Origin: a virus
Length of the DNA: 33,571 nt
Virus record (IMG/VR): IMGVR_UViG_3300025897_000038
Location: 1-33,571 of that record
Reading direction: 5' to 3' (one strand)
Under the pieces are notes generated by a model that searched no databases, was not told where the DNA came from, and worked only from the letters and a program-made list of their open reading frames with translations. This document shows, piece after piece, positions 22,781 to 30,136 of this stretch. Numbering within the stretch: position 1 is the stretch's first letter; each line of letters starts with the position of its first letter. A program made the position numbers and the translations under genes.

Positions 22781-24109
22781 TTAATTAAAAAGTTGCATTA
22801 AATTTACTTTATTTTCTTGAATAAAATTTTCACCAAAAGTCCAAATTGGTTCTGTATAATGTCCATTTAGATATCTCACAACATTCATATTTTGAGATAA
22901 TTGAAAACCAGCAATACCAACAAATTTATCCTGATACCTATCAACCATTGGATCACAAATACATTTACGATTCACACGTACATCAGTTCCTACATCTGTA
23001 ATATTAATCATAGTTGTTTTTGATTTTGGTATCAATTCGTCAAGTATCATATAGAGAAAATTTGTAAGCCATTTATCATCTGTATTATATCTTTTCCAAG
23101 ATTGATTATCCTCGTTTTTAGAATCTTTTCCATATAATTCTTTATTAAAATATGGAGGAGATGAAAATGTCAGATCTATATTTGGAATTTCTTTATAATT
23201 AATATCTTCAGCAGGTAAACAATAAATTTTTACATTTTTAATTCCATGTAATTCAAAAAAGTTTTCATGTTCTACAATCTTAGGATTATCATTACCCAAC
23301 CATTTTTCATATGTATAAGCCATTTTTTTGTAAATCTCATACATTTCTAAATTAGGGTCTGTGCCTATATAAGTTTTTTTATTAGAAAGATAAAATCCAG
23401 TTAATCTATCTCCCCAACCACTTGATATATCAAATATTGACTCTCCTTTAACAATATTATAAATGTTTTTAGAAGTGTTCACATTGAATTGTGCGGCAAC
23501 TTGACCTGCATAACCAAAAGCTTTTTTAAGTTTTTTCTCATTTAAATTATCAATACCCACTCTACGAATACAATCCATTAATCTAGACATACCATGTTCA
23601 GTTGTCCAAAGAAATGTAGGACTTTCTCTATTTGTAATCTCACATTTCATTCTCTCATTTTCAGCAAAATAATTTGATATTTTATTTGCGGTGATATGTT
23701 GAGGAAAAAATCCCATACTCCAATTATCATAATCATGTTCATATTGAGTATTTCTATTTCCTGATAACCGATGAATTAATGGTTTATCCAGGTCATAATG
23801 ATGTACAAAGGGTGCTACTGTGCTATTTTTAAATTTAAAAAATAGTCTACGAATAGAATATTCACTTTCATTAGCATTGGGTAATGGTAATTTCTTATTA
23901 AGTAAAAAATACATAAGAGTAGAATATAATTCTACTTCATCTTTACCTTCTTTATAATCTTTCCAATTCTGGATATTGGGAAATCCCCTATCATCTACAC
24001 TATTTTCAATATATTTTAAAATAGTATTATTAGGGGATTTCCATACAGACTCAATTTTTTGGCGAAATGTAGTTTCGCCAGGTTTCATGAATTGATTTCG
24101 TAGTGCCAT
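22781..24109 (-). CDS. DNA methyltransferase-like protein with probable clamp-binding tail
   Basis: Residues 224-252 (SIFDISSGWGDRLTGFYL ... YIGTDP) form the AdoMet-binding loop. SSPPYF at 316-321 is motif IV of N6-adenine/N4-cytosine methyltransferases. The N-terminal 200 residues are an unassigned helical domain. The protein ends KVNLMQLFN, nearly identical to the VNLMDLFS end of the polymerase, so it may bind the sliding clamp and modify newly made DNA. The 5' end overlaps thyX; an alternative start at 24088 would give the ATGA coupling common here and a protein seven residues shorter. A long inverted repeat lies in the coding sequence (23979-24042). The modified base and target site are unknown; RNA as substrate is not excluded. 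Confidence 0.82.
   Translation of the reverse strand: MALRNQFMKPGETTFRQKIESVWKSPNNTILKYIENSVDDRGFPNIQNWKDYKEGKDEVELYSTLMYFLLNKKLPLPNANESEYSIRRLFFKFKNSTVAPFVHHYDLDKPLIHRLSGNRNTQYEHDYDNWSMGFFPQHITANKISNYFAENERMKCEITNRESPTFLWTTEHGMSRLMDCIRRVGIDNLNEKKLKKAFGYAGQVAAQFNVNTSKNIYNIVKGESIFDISSGWGDRLTGFYLSNKKTYIGTDPNLEMYEIYKKMAYTYEKWLGNDNPKIVEHENFFELHGIKNVKIYCLPAEDINYKEIPNIDLTFSSPPYFNKELYGKDSKNEDNQSWKRYNTDDKWLTNFLYMILDELIPKSKTTMINITDVGTDVRVNRKCICDPMVDRYQDKFVGIAGFQLSQNMNVVRYLNGHYTEPIWTFGENFIQENKVNLMQLFN
23979..24042. repeat. 64-bp nested stem-loop inside the methyltransferase gene
   Basis: The outer arms are GGAAATCCCCTA (23979-23990) and TAGGGGATTTCC (24031-24042), a perfect 12-bp inverted repeat. Within the 40-bp spacer, ACTATTTT (23998-24005) and AAAATAGT (24018-24025) are a perfect 8-bp inverted repeat in register. 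Together they would fold as one long hairpin with an internal loop. It lies in codons of the N-terminal region (WKSPNN and RGFPN are the encoded ends). The G/C run in the outer arm is unusual for this A/T-rich sequence. Confidence 0.55.
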
Positions 24110-24963
24110 ATTGATTTTTCAATTGCCTTTCTTTGCTGAAAGAAATTACGAAAGTTTGAAGAATTTGATTCCCTCTCAGATTCATCATTAAATGCTCTCG
24201 CTTGATGTTCAAATGGTGATAGATGCATTGGTTCTGAACCAACTAATCTTTCGGCCAACTTAACATCATTATCATAATTAGACATACTATTATCATGGTT
24301 CGCATAAGAACTTCTAGCACATCTTGCAGCCGAGCATACGATAGCTTGGTCTGCTGTCAACATCTTGCCATTATTATCTTTATATGCCATATCCTTATCA
24401 TCAGATGTAATTCTAACAACATATGGCACATGCCAATCATTCTTTTTCAATTGAACTGATGTACTGTTATCCATTTCATACACCATTTCCTCAACAATTT
24501 TTCTCACATCTTCTTGTGCATCATCATGTACTCTAAGCTCGGCAATTTCTTTCAAAGCATTTGCTTCAACAGTAATTGTCTCTTCAACCCAAACATATGG
24601 TTCTAAAATCCGATTGGCTACTTCCTTATGTATCTTTAATGTTTCCATCATCCAATGGAATAAACATGCTATCTTGGATGAAAGTTTCCATACTTTCTCA
24701 CCATAAAATTTACTTAAAAAAGTAGGTGGTCCTGCTTGCATTCCTTTTTTCTTAGTTCCAAACTTAACCGGAATATAAGGGTCATTCAAAACTTCTTCCC
24801 TATACTTATGTGTAGGGATTGCTCTTGAACTTTTCACAGAATGAGATGCAGCACGATGTCTTAAAAGTTCAGAATGAATTAGTCTACCATATCGTACATT
24901 AAACGTCAACAATCTTTCGCCAGTTGGTAGTGAACTATCCTGAACAATCTTAGCTTTTATCAT
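24085..24963 (-). CDS. thyX: FAD-dependent thymidylate synthase ThyX
   Basis: The ThyX signature is present as RHRAASHSVKSSR (35-47): Arg35-His36-Arg37, Ser40, Ser45 and Arg47. The Asn-Glu of the classical motif is replaced by Ser-Val, close to the RHRxxSRNAASSRA form seen in several phage and marine enzymes. A later HLSPFEHQA segment (near residues 246-254) is another ThyX feature. At 292 residues it is longer than the usual 210-260. It makes dTMP from dUMP using FAD, NADPH and methylenetetrahydrofolate, which suits an AT-rich genome. It overlaps the RuvC-like gene by 14 bases and the methyltransferase by about 25, so the three are co-translated. Confidence 0.9.
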   Translation of the reverse strand: MIKAKIVQDSSLPTGERLLTFNVRYGRLIHSELLRHRAASHSVKSSRAIPTHKYREEVLNDPYIPVKFGTKKKGMQAGPPTFLSKFYGEKVWKLSSKIACLFHWMMETLKIHKEVANRILEPYVWVEETITVEANALKEIAELRVHDDAQEDVRKIVEEMVYEMDNSTSVQLKKNDWHVPYVVRITSDDKDMAYKDNNGKMLTADQAIVCSAARCARSSYANHDNSMSNYDNDVKLAERLVGSEPMHLSPFEHQARAFNDESERESNSSNFRNFFQQRKAIEKSIWHYEINS

Positions 24964-25534
24964 ACGTTACCGTAAAAGAGTTAGCAATAAAAAAACTGTC
25001 TACTATATCAGTAAGCGGAGCAAGTAGATGCTTTTCTGTTGTCAAAACATTTATCCATTCCGAATTGTGTAAACTAGTATTTATTTCTAAAAATTTTTCC
25101 AGCATTTGAAATTTATTTGCGTTACCTTTGCCAGTTGCTAACTTTTTTACTTGTGTTGGTGCTATAATTAAGGGGTTAACTTTCTGATTTGAAAGGTATA
25201 ATTTAAAAATGCCAGTTGCTTCACCGATATCAAATATTCTACCCTTTGCGCCCATAGAATATCCTTCAAGCATTATAACATATTTTTTGTGAATGTCAAG
25301 TTTATTTTTTATTACTTCACTTAATTTCATAGCATTCTCTGAAAAACGAACCGAATTGTTTGTTGATTCAGATGATTCCGAAAACGTTATGTTATCGGGA
25401 AAAGCAATCTTTTTTAAACTTGGTTTTGAGTGTAGAAAATAGAATTCACAGTTTTCAAATAAATGTTTTTCTTTTGTATTCCAAAAGCAAATACAAGGAC
25501 TGCTAATGGAAAAATCAATACCTATGTGTAACAT
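24950..25534 (-). CDS. RuvC-like Holliday-junction resolvase
   Basis: ATG 25534 is preferred over 25549 because AGGAGC lies just upstream and the fold begins MLHIGIDFS. The RNase H-type acidic residues are visible: Asp7 in GIDFS, Glu90 in VIMLEGYS, and Asp176/Asp179 in LTDIVDSFFIA. Between them lie GRIFDIGEATGIF and APTQVKKLATGKGNANK, matching the RuvC-family segments around the second and third acidic residues. At 194 residues it is a normal single-domain size. It would resolve branched DNA before packaging, a role filled in T4 by the unrelated gp49. Overlap with thyX suggests coupled expression. Confidence 0.82.
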   Translation of the reverse strand: MLHIGIDFSISSPCICFWNTKEKHLFENCEFYFLHSKPSLKKIAFPDNITFSESSESTNNSVRFSENAMKLSEVIKNKLDIHKKYVIMLEGYSMGAKGRIFDIGEATGIFKLYLSNQKVNPLIIAPTQVKKLATGKGNANKFQMLEKFLEINTSLHNSEWINVLTTEKHLLAPLTDIVDSFFIANSFTVTYDKS

Positions 25535-25584
25535 AATGCTCCTAAACAATAATCTTTGTGATTACTTATTTAGGAGCAATGAAA

Positions 25585-25869
25585 TCAACTATCTTTAGTT
25601 TTCTTGTTGTCTACAAAGTCTTGAAATTGTTTTGCAACTGAAAGAATCTGGTCAACACCTGGATAGGATTTGCAATATTTTTCAAGATTCTCGGTTGTTT
25701 GTTGAAACATTTTCATTCCTTGTTCTTCATTCTTCTTCATCACTTCTTCAGCTAAATGAAATTGTCTTTCAATAGCACTTTGTTGCATATTGTACATTGA
25801 CTCAACATACTCTTTTGCGGTATTCAAAAGTTCTTGTCTGATTTGAAATGGATTTTTTGCATCTGTCAT
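25585..25869 (-). CDS. Small coiled-coil-like hypothetical protein, 94 aa
   Basis: A longer frame begins at 25953, but ATG 25869 follows CAGGTTAAT and gives MTDAKNPFQIRQELLNTAKEY, a start I associate with small helical proteins of T4-like marine phages. The protein is helical throughout, with Gln, Glu and Met in regular spacing (MQQSAIERQFHLAEEVMKK), suggesting a coiled coil; overall size and composition resemble phasin-like proteins. The tail is VAKQFQDFVDNKKTKDS. No catalytic motif. Function unknown; multimer formation is likely. Confidence 0.62.
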   Translation of the reverse strand: MTDAKNPFQIRQELLNTAKEYVESMYNMQQSAIERQFHLAEEVMKKNEEQGMKMFQQTTENLEKYCKSYPGVDQILSVAKQFQDFVDNKKTKDS

Positions 25870-25903
25870 ATTAACCTGTGTGTGTTGTGTGTTAAAATTA
25901 TAA

Positions 25904-26197
25904 TTAGTAGCTAACGCCAATTTTTTTATGAGAATGTTCTTCTTCCCAAGCACGTTGTCTTCTCTCTAAATCTTCATGACTAGTTGCCATAGCAAAATAA
26001 TTTTCCATCCTTTGCTGCTCAGTGAGAAAGAAACTTTTGAAAAAACTTTTTAAAAATTGTAATCTACTTTTGTGATGTTCGCTTTTGCGATTTTCTAGGA
26101 AGTTATTGTAAGCGTATTCAAAATCTCTTTTGTATTCAGATTTAAAATAGCTTTTTAATTCTTGGTCGGTTTCCCATTGTAGCATATTGGTGTACAT
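25904..26197 (-). CDS. Small protein with DUF3563-like C-terminus, 97 aa
   Basis: The ATG at 26197 follows AGGAGATAGG. The C-terminal part FAMATSHEDLERRQRAWEEE (residues about 69-88) resembles the DUF3563 pattern 'YLAqAtDlxDLErRmR', found in small proteobacterial proteins of unknown role. The N-terminal half is charged, aromatic and helical (SEYKRDFEYAYNNFLENRK), followed by a Phe-rich amphipathic segment (LQFLKSFFKSFFL). It precedes the coiled-coil gene in the same direction. A host-derived small regulator is possible but unproven. Confidence 0.62.
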   Translation of the reverse strand: MYTNMLQWETDQELKSYFKSEYKRDFEYAYNNFLENRKSEHHKSRLQFLKSFFKSFFLTEQQRMENYFAMATSHEDLERRQRAWEEEHSHKKIGVSY

Positions 26198-26242
26198 CCT
26201 ATCTCCTGTGTGTGTATGTGATGTATATGTGATGTATTGAAT

Positions 26243-26262
26243 GGTGCTTCCGAAGAAGCACC
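26243..26262 (-). terminator. Hairpin terminator candidate after hsp20
   Basis: GGTGCTTC/GAAGCACC forms an 8-bp perfect stem. On the minus strand the loop is TTCG, a very stable tetraloop common in phage terminators. It lies 20 bases beyond the hsp20 stop and before the next gene. A long U-run does not follow, so it may act as an mRNA 3'-end stabiliser or partial terminator rather than a full stop. Confidence 0.6.
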
Positions 26263-26281
26263 GCTGTATATATAAAATATA

Positions 26282-26767
26282 TTAGGCGATAAGTTTCTTC
26301 ACATTGTCAATGACTCTTGAAACAACATCAGAACTCTCTCCTAATTCAATTTTTATCGGCTTATCTTCTTCCGGTATTTCATGCTCAAGTGCAACGTATA
26401 GCATTCCATCTTTCATATCCGCTGCAAGAACTTTCATGTTCTCACCTAATGCAAAAGACTTTTTAAAAGAACGATTAGCGATACCACGATATACAAAACC
26501 ATCATCATTCTTTTCTTCTTTCTTGCCTTCTACAATTAGATAATTCTTTTCTCTGGTTATATTTACCTCATCACGATTGAAGCCAGCAACGGCCATTTCA
26601 ATAAGATATGAATTATCTCTTTTGCGAATATTATGTGGGGGAAAACTGGTAGTTGTTGATGTGGAGAAAGCTTGATCATCAAAGATTTGTTCCATACGGT
26701 CAAACAAATCTACAGTATGACGAAAAACTCGGTCCAGGTCATTGGTTGAATAGCGAGTTAAAAACAT
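26282..26767 (-). CDS. Small heat-shock protein (Hsp20/alpha-crystallin)
   Basis: The alpha-crystallin domain spans residues about 42-140: the start 'FPPHNIRKRDNSYLIEMAVAGF', then VEGKKEEKNDDGFVYRGIANRSFKKSFALGEN and 'ADMKDGMLYVALEHE', ending with the I-x-I/V-type tail 'PIKIELGES'. The N-terminus MFLTRYSTNDLDRVFRHTVD resembles IbpA-type proteins. It holds unfolded proteins without ATP and, in phages, may help capsid assembly or protect the host during infection. The ribosome-binding site is a perfect AAGGAGG. The 270-bp region upstream contains five hairpins, the last of which can pair with this site. A TTCG hairpin follows the stop. Confidence 0.95.
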   Translation of the reverse strand: MFLTRYSTNDLDRVFRHTVDLFDRMEQIFDDQAFSTSTTTSFPPHNIRKRDNSYLIEMAVAGFNRDEVNITREKNYLIVEGKKEEKNDDGFVYRGIANRSFKKSFALGENMKVLAADMKDGMLYVALEHEIPEEDKPIKIELGESSDVVSRVIDNVKKLIA

Positions 26768-26771
26768 AATG

Positions 26772-26917
26772 CCTCCTTAAAAAGCGAGATTATATTGCGC
26801 AGCTTGCGCCTTAATATAACGCAATCCCCAAATGGGCGATTGCTTTTTAAACCAATTCTCTAGTGAATTGGCTGAGAAGGCTCTTCTGCCTTCTCTAAAC
26901 TATTTAGATAGTTTTTA
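26772..26917 (-). promoter_or_regulatory. Multi-hairpin hsp20 leader; candidate RNA thermometer
   Basis: Read toward hsp20, the hairpins are: AAACTA/TAGTTT (26898-26915); GAGAAGGC/GCCTTCTC (26875-26896); CCAATTC/GAATTGG (26853-26872); GCAATC-CCC/GGG-GATTGC with one bulge (26822-26844), which has a five-T run on its plus-strand side; and TTATATT-GCGC/GCGC-AATATAA with a three-base bulge (26791-26820). Just before the start, GCTTTTTAAGGAGGC (26772-26786) can fold so that GCUUU pairs with GAGGC, covering the Shine-Dalgarno with weak U-G and U-A pairs. The rest of the 26768-27038 gap shows no convincing gene. Structured leaders that melt with heat control hsp20 genes in bacteria (ROSE, fourU); applying that here is inference. 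Confidence 0.5.
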
Positions 26918-27038
26918 TTTAATTTTTCTTTAATTAATTTTATACTAACAAGAGTAATGCCAAATGCCATTCCTCCAAAATAAAAAATTATAAAATACTC
27001 ATTCATAAGATACCATAATTTTTAATAAATGTCAAGAG

Positions 27039-27608
27039 TTATTTTTTATAAATCGGCCAATGTTCAAATATAATAAATTCTTCTGGATCACTTCTACCTT
27101 TATCATAATCTGCATTATGATTGTGTTTGGGTTTTGGTATAAATCCACTTTCAATATTCGTAGGCAACTCTCTTAATTCTTTTCTATATTTTTTTAAATC
27201 CTCACTTACAACAACAGCATCTTCTACACATTTTAAAACTTCAATATCAGATTTATATAATCTGATGTCTCTACTCGCACGTAAAAACATCATTGGGTCA
27301 TCTTGTAAATGTGGCGGAGTTTCTACTTCATGTTCTATCACATCTGAAGAATGCATTGTAGTATCTTGAATTGCTACTTCATTTACTAAAGGTTTTATAG
27401 GTTCTTCGTATATCCAAGAAGTACCATTTTCATCTAATTTAGCAGGCATACAATCTGCTAATTTATCAATGTTCGGTTCTTCAATGTCTATAGCGTCAGC
27501 GGGAATAACATATCTTTTATTGTCTTTAGGGTCTTTAAAACAGTTAATTGTTTCTACATAATAACCATCTTTATTTACAATACAAAATTTTTTTGATTCT
27601 TCATTCAT
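27039..27608 (-). CDS. Probable tail-fibre assembly chaperone, 189 aa
   Basis: The protein sits directly downstream of three collar-domain fibre genes. Its N-terminal half (KFCIVNKDGYYVETINCF ... YVIPADAI ... NGTSWIYEEP) resembles fibre-assembly chaperones that begin with a beta-rich region. The C-terminal part has 'LRASRDIRLYKSDIEVLK' followed by 'LKKYRKELRELPTNIES', matching the 'RxxRLxxSDW...YRxxLRDLP' pattern of phage tail-assembly chaperone domains (Phage_tail_APC-like). The usual Trp after SD is replaced by Ile-Glu. Such proteins help fibre trimers fold and are not in the virion. The final 30 residues are His/Asn/Lys-rich. Position and C-terminal motif support the call; the N-terminal half is less certain. 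Confidence 0.75.
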   Translation of the reverse strand: MNEESKKFCIVNKDGYYVETINCFKDPKDNKRYVIPADAIDIEEPNIDKLADCMPAKLDENGTSWIYEEPIKPLVNEVAIQDTTMHSSDVIEHEVETPPHLQDDPMMFLRASRDIRLYKSDIEVLKCVEDAVVVSEDLKKYRKELRELPTNIESGFIPKPKHNHNADYDKGRSDPEEFIIFEHWPIYKK

Positions 27609-27629
27609 AATTTACACCTATTTAAATTA

Positions 27630-29318
27630 TTAATATTTAATATACAATTTCAATGCTATATTATTCGGTCTAGTATCTCCATCACCATAATCATTTACTT
27701 GAAGAAAACTATGAGAGTGGTCTCCGGCTTCTCTAGTCGGGCTGCCTCCAGAATAAGCAGTGGTAAAGTTTCCTGTTGAACCTTGGTCCGTTTCTTTTAT
27801 TGTTTGATTAAACATTTCATATATTCTTGTATAATAATGAAATGATGCTCTCTTTTGTCTTACATTTTGATAAGTAGGTACAGGTACATTAACACATTGC
27901 CTCCCCACGAAAGGTACATTAACACATACTTGACTATTAACATAATAAAGTATCGTTCTCTCCTGTTGACCAGTATAGTAAGCATAATAATAAGTATAAG
28001 ATTGAGTTTCATTTTTTTGATTCGGGTACACTTTATTATATCCAATATAAGATGTGTATGAATTATAATTTGTATCTCTATTAGGACCCCCATTCAATAC
28101 AGGACCTTTATCAATATTTCCATCAGTGCGAGAATCATATTGATAGGTTTCTATATTTGCATGAACGTGTTTAATATATGCAGAATACCTATTATTATAT
28201 GAATTGTATCTTTTTAATTGTTGATTTCCTCTGTATTCGCCCGATGCTTCTGCAGCAAAACTACCGTTTGGACTGAAACTCCCAACGTAACCCCCCGGCC
28301 ATTGCTGTACAGAACCTGAACCTATATCAGAACGCCATAATTCCTCTGAAGAACTATAAAAACTAAGGTTTTCTCCTTGTGAAAATAACCTTGATGGTAC
28401 ATAGGTCCAATTATTACTGTAATATAAATAGCTTTCATTTTTTGGAGTTAAGTCGTCACTTACATCAGTTTTAAATTGATATGTATTGCGAGAACTATTA
28501 CCTAAATCGTGGTCTAAATCTCCATCAGTTGACCCAAACTTGTTAGTAGAATTTATTCTATCTCCATCAAAACGAACTAAATTTTTTCCTTCATGATGAT
28601 GTTGTTTAACATTAGATACTTCTTCATTAAATATTTGTAAAGCTGGAATATTTAAATTTTGTCTTGTTAATTTTGTTGAGTCTGTATTATCTGGTGAATA
28701 TCTGTTTGAACCAGGACCTGTGTTATCTGGATTATAACATCTTACAAAATATCCCCTCACCTCAGGAATTGAAAATTCTAAACCTGTTGGGAGATTTTCT
28801 CCTGCTTCTCCAGATGCTTTAACATTATTTTTTATAAGAGAAACACCCCAAGATGATAATATTTCATAAAGTTTTGTGTACTTAGTTGATAATCTTGTTG
28901 CGGGGTCTGTACCTATAAATGCCATTTTGCGTTGACCATTACATTCTAACCAACCATCAGGATCTACTAATTCACCTGTTTTTCTTTCTGTATATGCAAA
29001 ATATTGTAAAGTACCAGCAGGAATAATAGGCAATCCAGAATCAGAAATACCATCTTGTATTCGCATATCACTAAACATTCTTGGCTTTGCATAACTGTAT
29101 CTGTCTTCAAATACAGCAAATTGTCCTTTAGAGGGTTCAAAAAGTTCTCTTTCTGGCTTATAATTATTTAATATAAGTGTTTTGTGATCTATTAGTGAAG
29201 TTGCCATCGCTTTTAGTCTTTGTATATCCAATTTGGATGTATCTAAAAGCTGTCGTTTTCTGTCAACTGCAGTTGACCTATTAGAAAAGTAATCAGGGGG
29301 TATGGGTATTCTACTCAT
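27630..29318 (-). CDS. Tail-fibre/collar-domain adhesin, 562 aa
   Basis: After an N-terminal attachment-like region (residues 1-95), a collar domain lies at about 96-200: AGTLQYFAYTERKTG, DGWLECNGQRK, then EVRGYFVRCYNPDN (the 'lPDxRGyFvR' signature). The second half (about 210-540) is rich in Tyr, Asn, Ser and Gly. It carries an imperfect repeat with cysteines (QVCVNVPF/RQCVNVPVP) and a Tyr-rich segment (TQSYTYYYAYYTGQQER). The end, DTRPNNIALKLYIKY, matches the collar-fibre ending 'TRPxNxxxxxxIKY'. It should form trimers for host recognition. It is preceded by a TATAAATA element inside the upstream gene and is the largest of three paralogues in a row. Confidence 0.87.
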   Translation of the reverse strand: MSRIPIPPDYFSNRSTAVDRKRQLLDTSKLDIQRLKAMATSLIDHKTLILNNYKPERELFEPSKGQFAVFEDRYSYAKPRMFSDMRIQDGISDSGLPIIPAGTLQYFAYTERKTGELVDPDGWLECNGQRKMAFIGTDPATRLSTKYTKLYEILSSWGVSLIKNNVKASGEAGENLPTGLEFSIPEVRGYFVRCYNPDNTGPGSNRYSPDNTDSTKLTRQNLNIPALQIFNEEVSNVKQHHHEGKNLVRFDGDRINSTNKFGSTDGDLDHDLGNSSRNTYQFKTDVSDDLTPKNESYLYYSNNWTYVPSRLFSQGENLSFYSSSEELWRSDIGSGSVQQWPGGYVGSFSPNGSFAAEASGEYRGNQQLKRYNSYNNRYSAYIKHVHANIETYQYDSRTDGNIDKGPVLNGGPNRDTNYNSYTSYIGYNKVYPNQKNETQSYTYYYAYYTGQQERTILYYVNSQVCVNVPFVGRQCVNVPVPTYQNVRQKRASFHYYTRIYEMFNQTIKETDQGSTGNFTTAYSGGSPTREAGDHSHSFLQVNDYGDGDTRPNNIALKLYIKY

Positions 29319-29321
29319 TTC

Positions 29322-30119
29322 TTAATATTTTATAAGTGTTGGAAATGTAATATTTATAGGTCTTACTTCATTATTATTTGTATCTGTAACGGATGAGGGA
29401 AGTACCGAAATATCATGGTTGTGTACATTAGTATTAGCAGTTTCTGATACTCTACCACCTAATATAATATTAGAACTCACTGATTGAGGTACTGGATTAT
29501 TAAATCCATCATATCCTGAATTATGAAATGAACGTGACCGAAAAACTGTAGTTGACTGCCGTAAAGTTCCCGAATTATCCCAACCTGTGTAATAATGAGA
29601 ATGTCCTCCATTATCTTCCAGTTCTATAAAATGTGAATGTTTTACCACACTATCACCTTGATATCCTGAAATTCCCGAAACACTGGGGTCACTAGTACAT
29701 CTTAAAAAATATCCACGATAATCTGGTATTTGAAATTGGTCTGTTGTTAAATTTTGATCATTATTATAAGTATCACCAATTGCTGAATATAATGCATTAT
29801 ATACAGATTTTTCAAGAATTGTTCCATCACAAAATAACCAACCATCGGGTATTTCAAAATAAGGATAAGTCACTAATTTTTTAGTTAACATATGACAAAC
29901 AGTTCCAGGTGGGGGAACTGAAAGACCTCCTCCTGTTGAACCATCATGAACCCGAAAATCTGCTATTATTTCAGCATTGTCATCTACTGTGATTACCATT
30001 GAACCAGCAACAGATATTCTCTTTTTTGTGTCATCATTAGAACGTGAGAATCTAAAAGCACCTGAAGTTACTTTTTGGATCGTTAAAATTGATTCTCTAT
30101 ATTGTGCCGATACTGCCAT
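29322..30119 (-). CDS. Tail-fibre/collar-domain protein, 265 aa
   Basis: The collar domain is at about 80-150: PPGTVCHMLTKKLV, IPDGWLFCDGTILEKS, a G-D-T-Y-N loop and FQIPDYRGYFLRCTSDP. His-rich loops follow (HSHFIELEDNGGHSHYY), as in short tail fibres where His binds metal in the trimer core. The end is VRPINITFPTLIKY. The N-terminal 70 residues (MAVSAQYRESILTIQKVTSGA) differ from its two neighbours and would attach it to the tail or to another fibre. It is the shortest of the three paralogues and lies in the middle. Function as receptor-binding tip or short fibre is likely. Confidence 0.87.
   Translation of the reverse strand: MAVSAQYRESILTIQKVTSGAFRFSRSNDDTKKRISVAGSMVITVDDNAEIIADFRVHDGSTGGGLSVPPPGTVCHMLTKKLVTYPYFEIPDGWLFCDGTILEKSVYNALYSAIGDTYNNDQNLTTDQFQIPDYRGYFLRCTSDPSVSGISGYQGDSVVKHSHFIELEDNGGHSHYYTGWDNSGTLRQSTTVFRSRSFHNSGYDGFNNPVPQSVSSNIILGGRVSETANTNVHNHDISVLPSSVTDTNNNEVRPINITFPTLIKY
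29351..29358 (-). promoter_or_regulatory. TATAAATA element, T4-type late promoter candidate
   Basis: On the minus strand TATAAATA, the T4 late-promoter consensus, lies 33 bases before the start of the 562-residue fibre gene, inside the end of the preceding gene. The spacing allows a leader of about 20 bases. Chance occurrence is possible in A/T-rich DNA; the gene is a plausible late gene. Confidence 0.45.
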
Positions 30120-30136
30120 ATTTCTTTACTTTATTT

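Noticed and set aside
24051-24242. Minus-strand 63-residue frame overlapping thyX and the methyltransferase
   Set aside because: It lies in another frame over two confident genes with no ribosome-binding site and no motif.
26935-27006. A 23-residue hydrophobic open frame in the hsp20 upstream gap
   Set aside because: It is very short, has no ribosome-binding site and is A/T-rich DNA where Phe/Ile codons arise by chance. Not strong enough to call a gene.
29262-29277. 16-bp perfect palindrome GTCAACTGCAGTTGAC in a fibre gene
   Set aside because: About one such palindrome is expected by chance in a sequence of this length, and it lies in coding DNA with no partner site seen.
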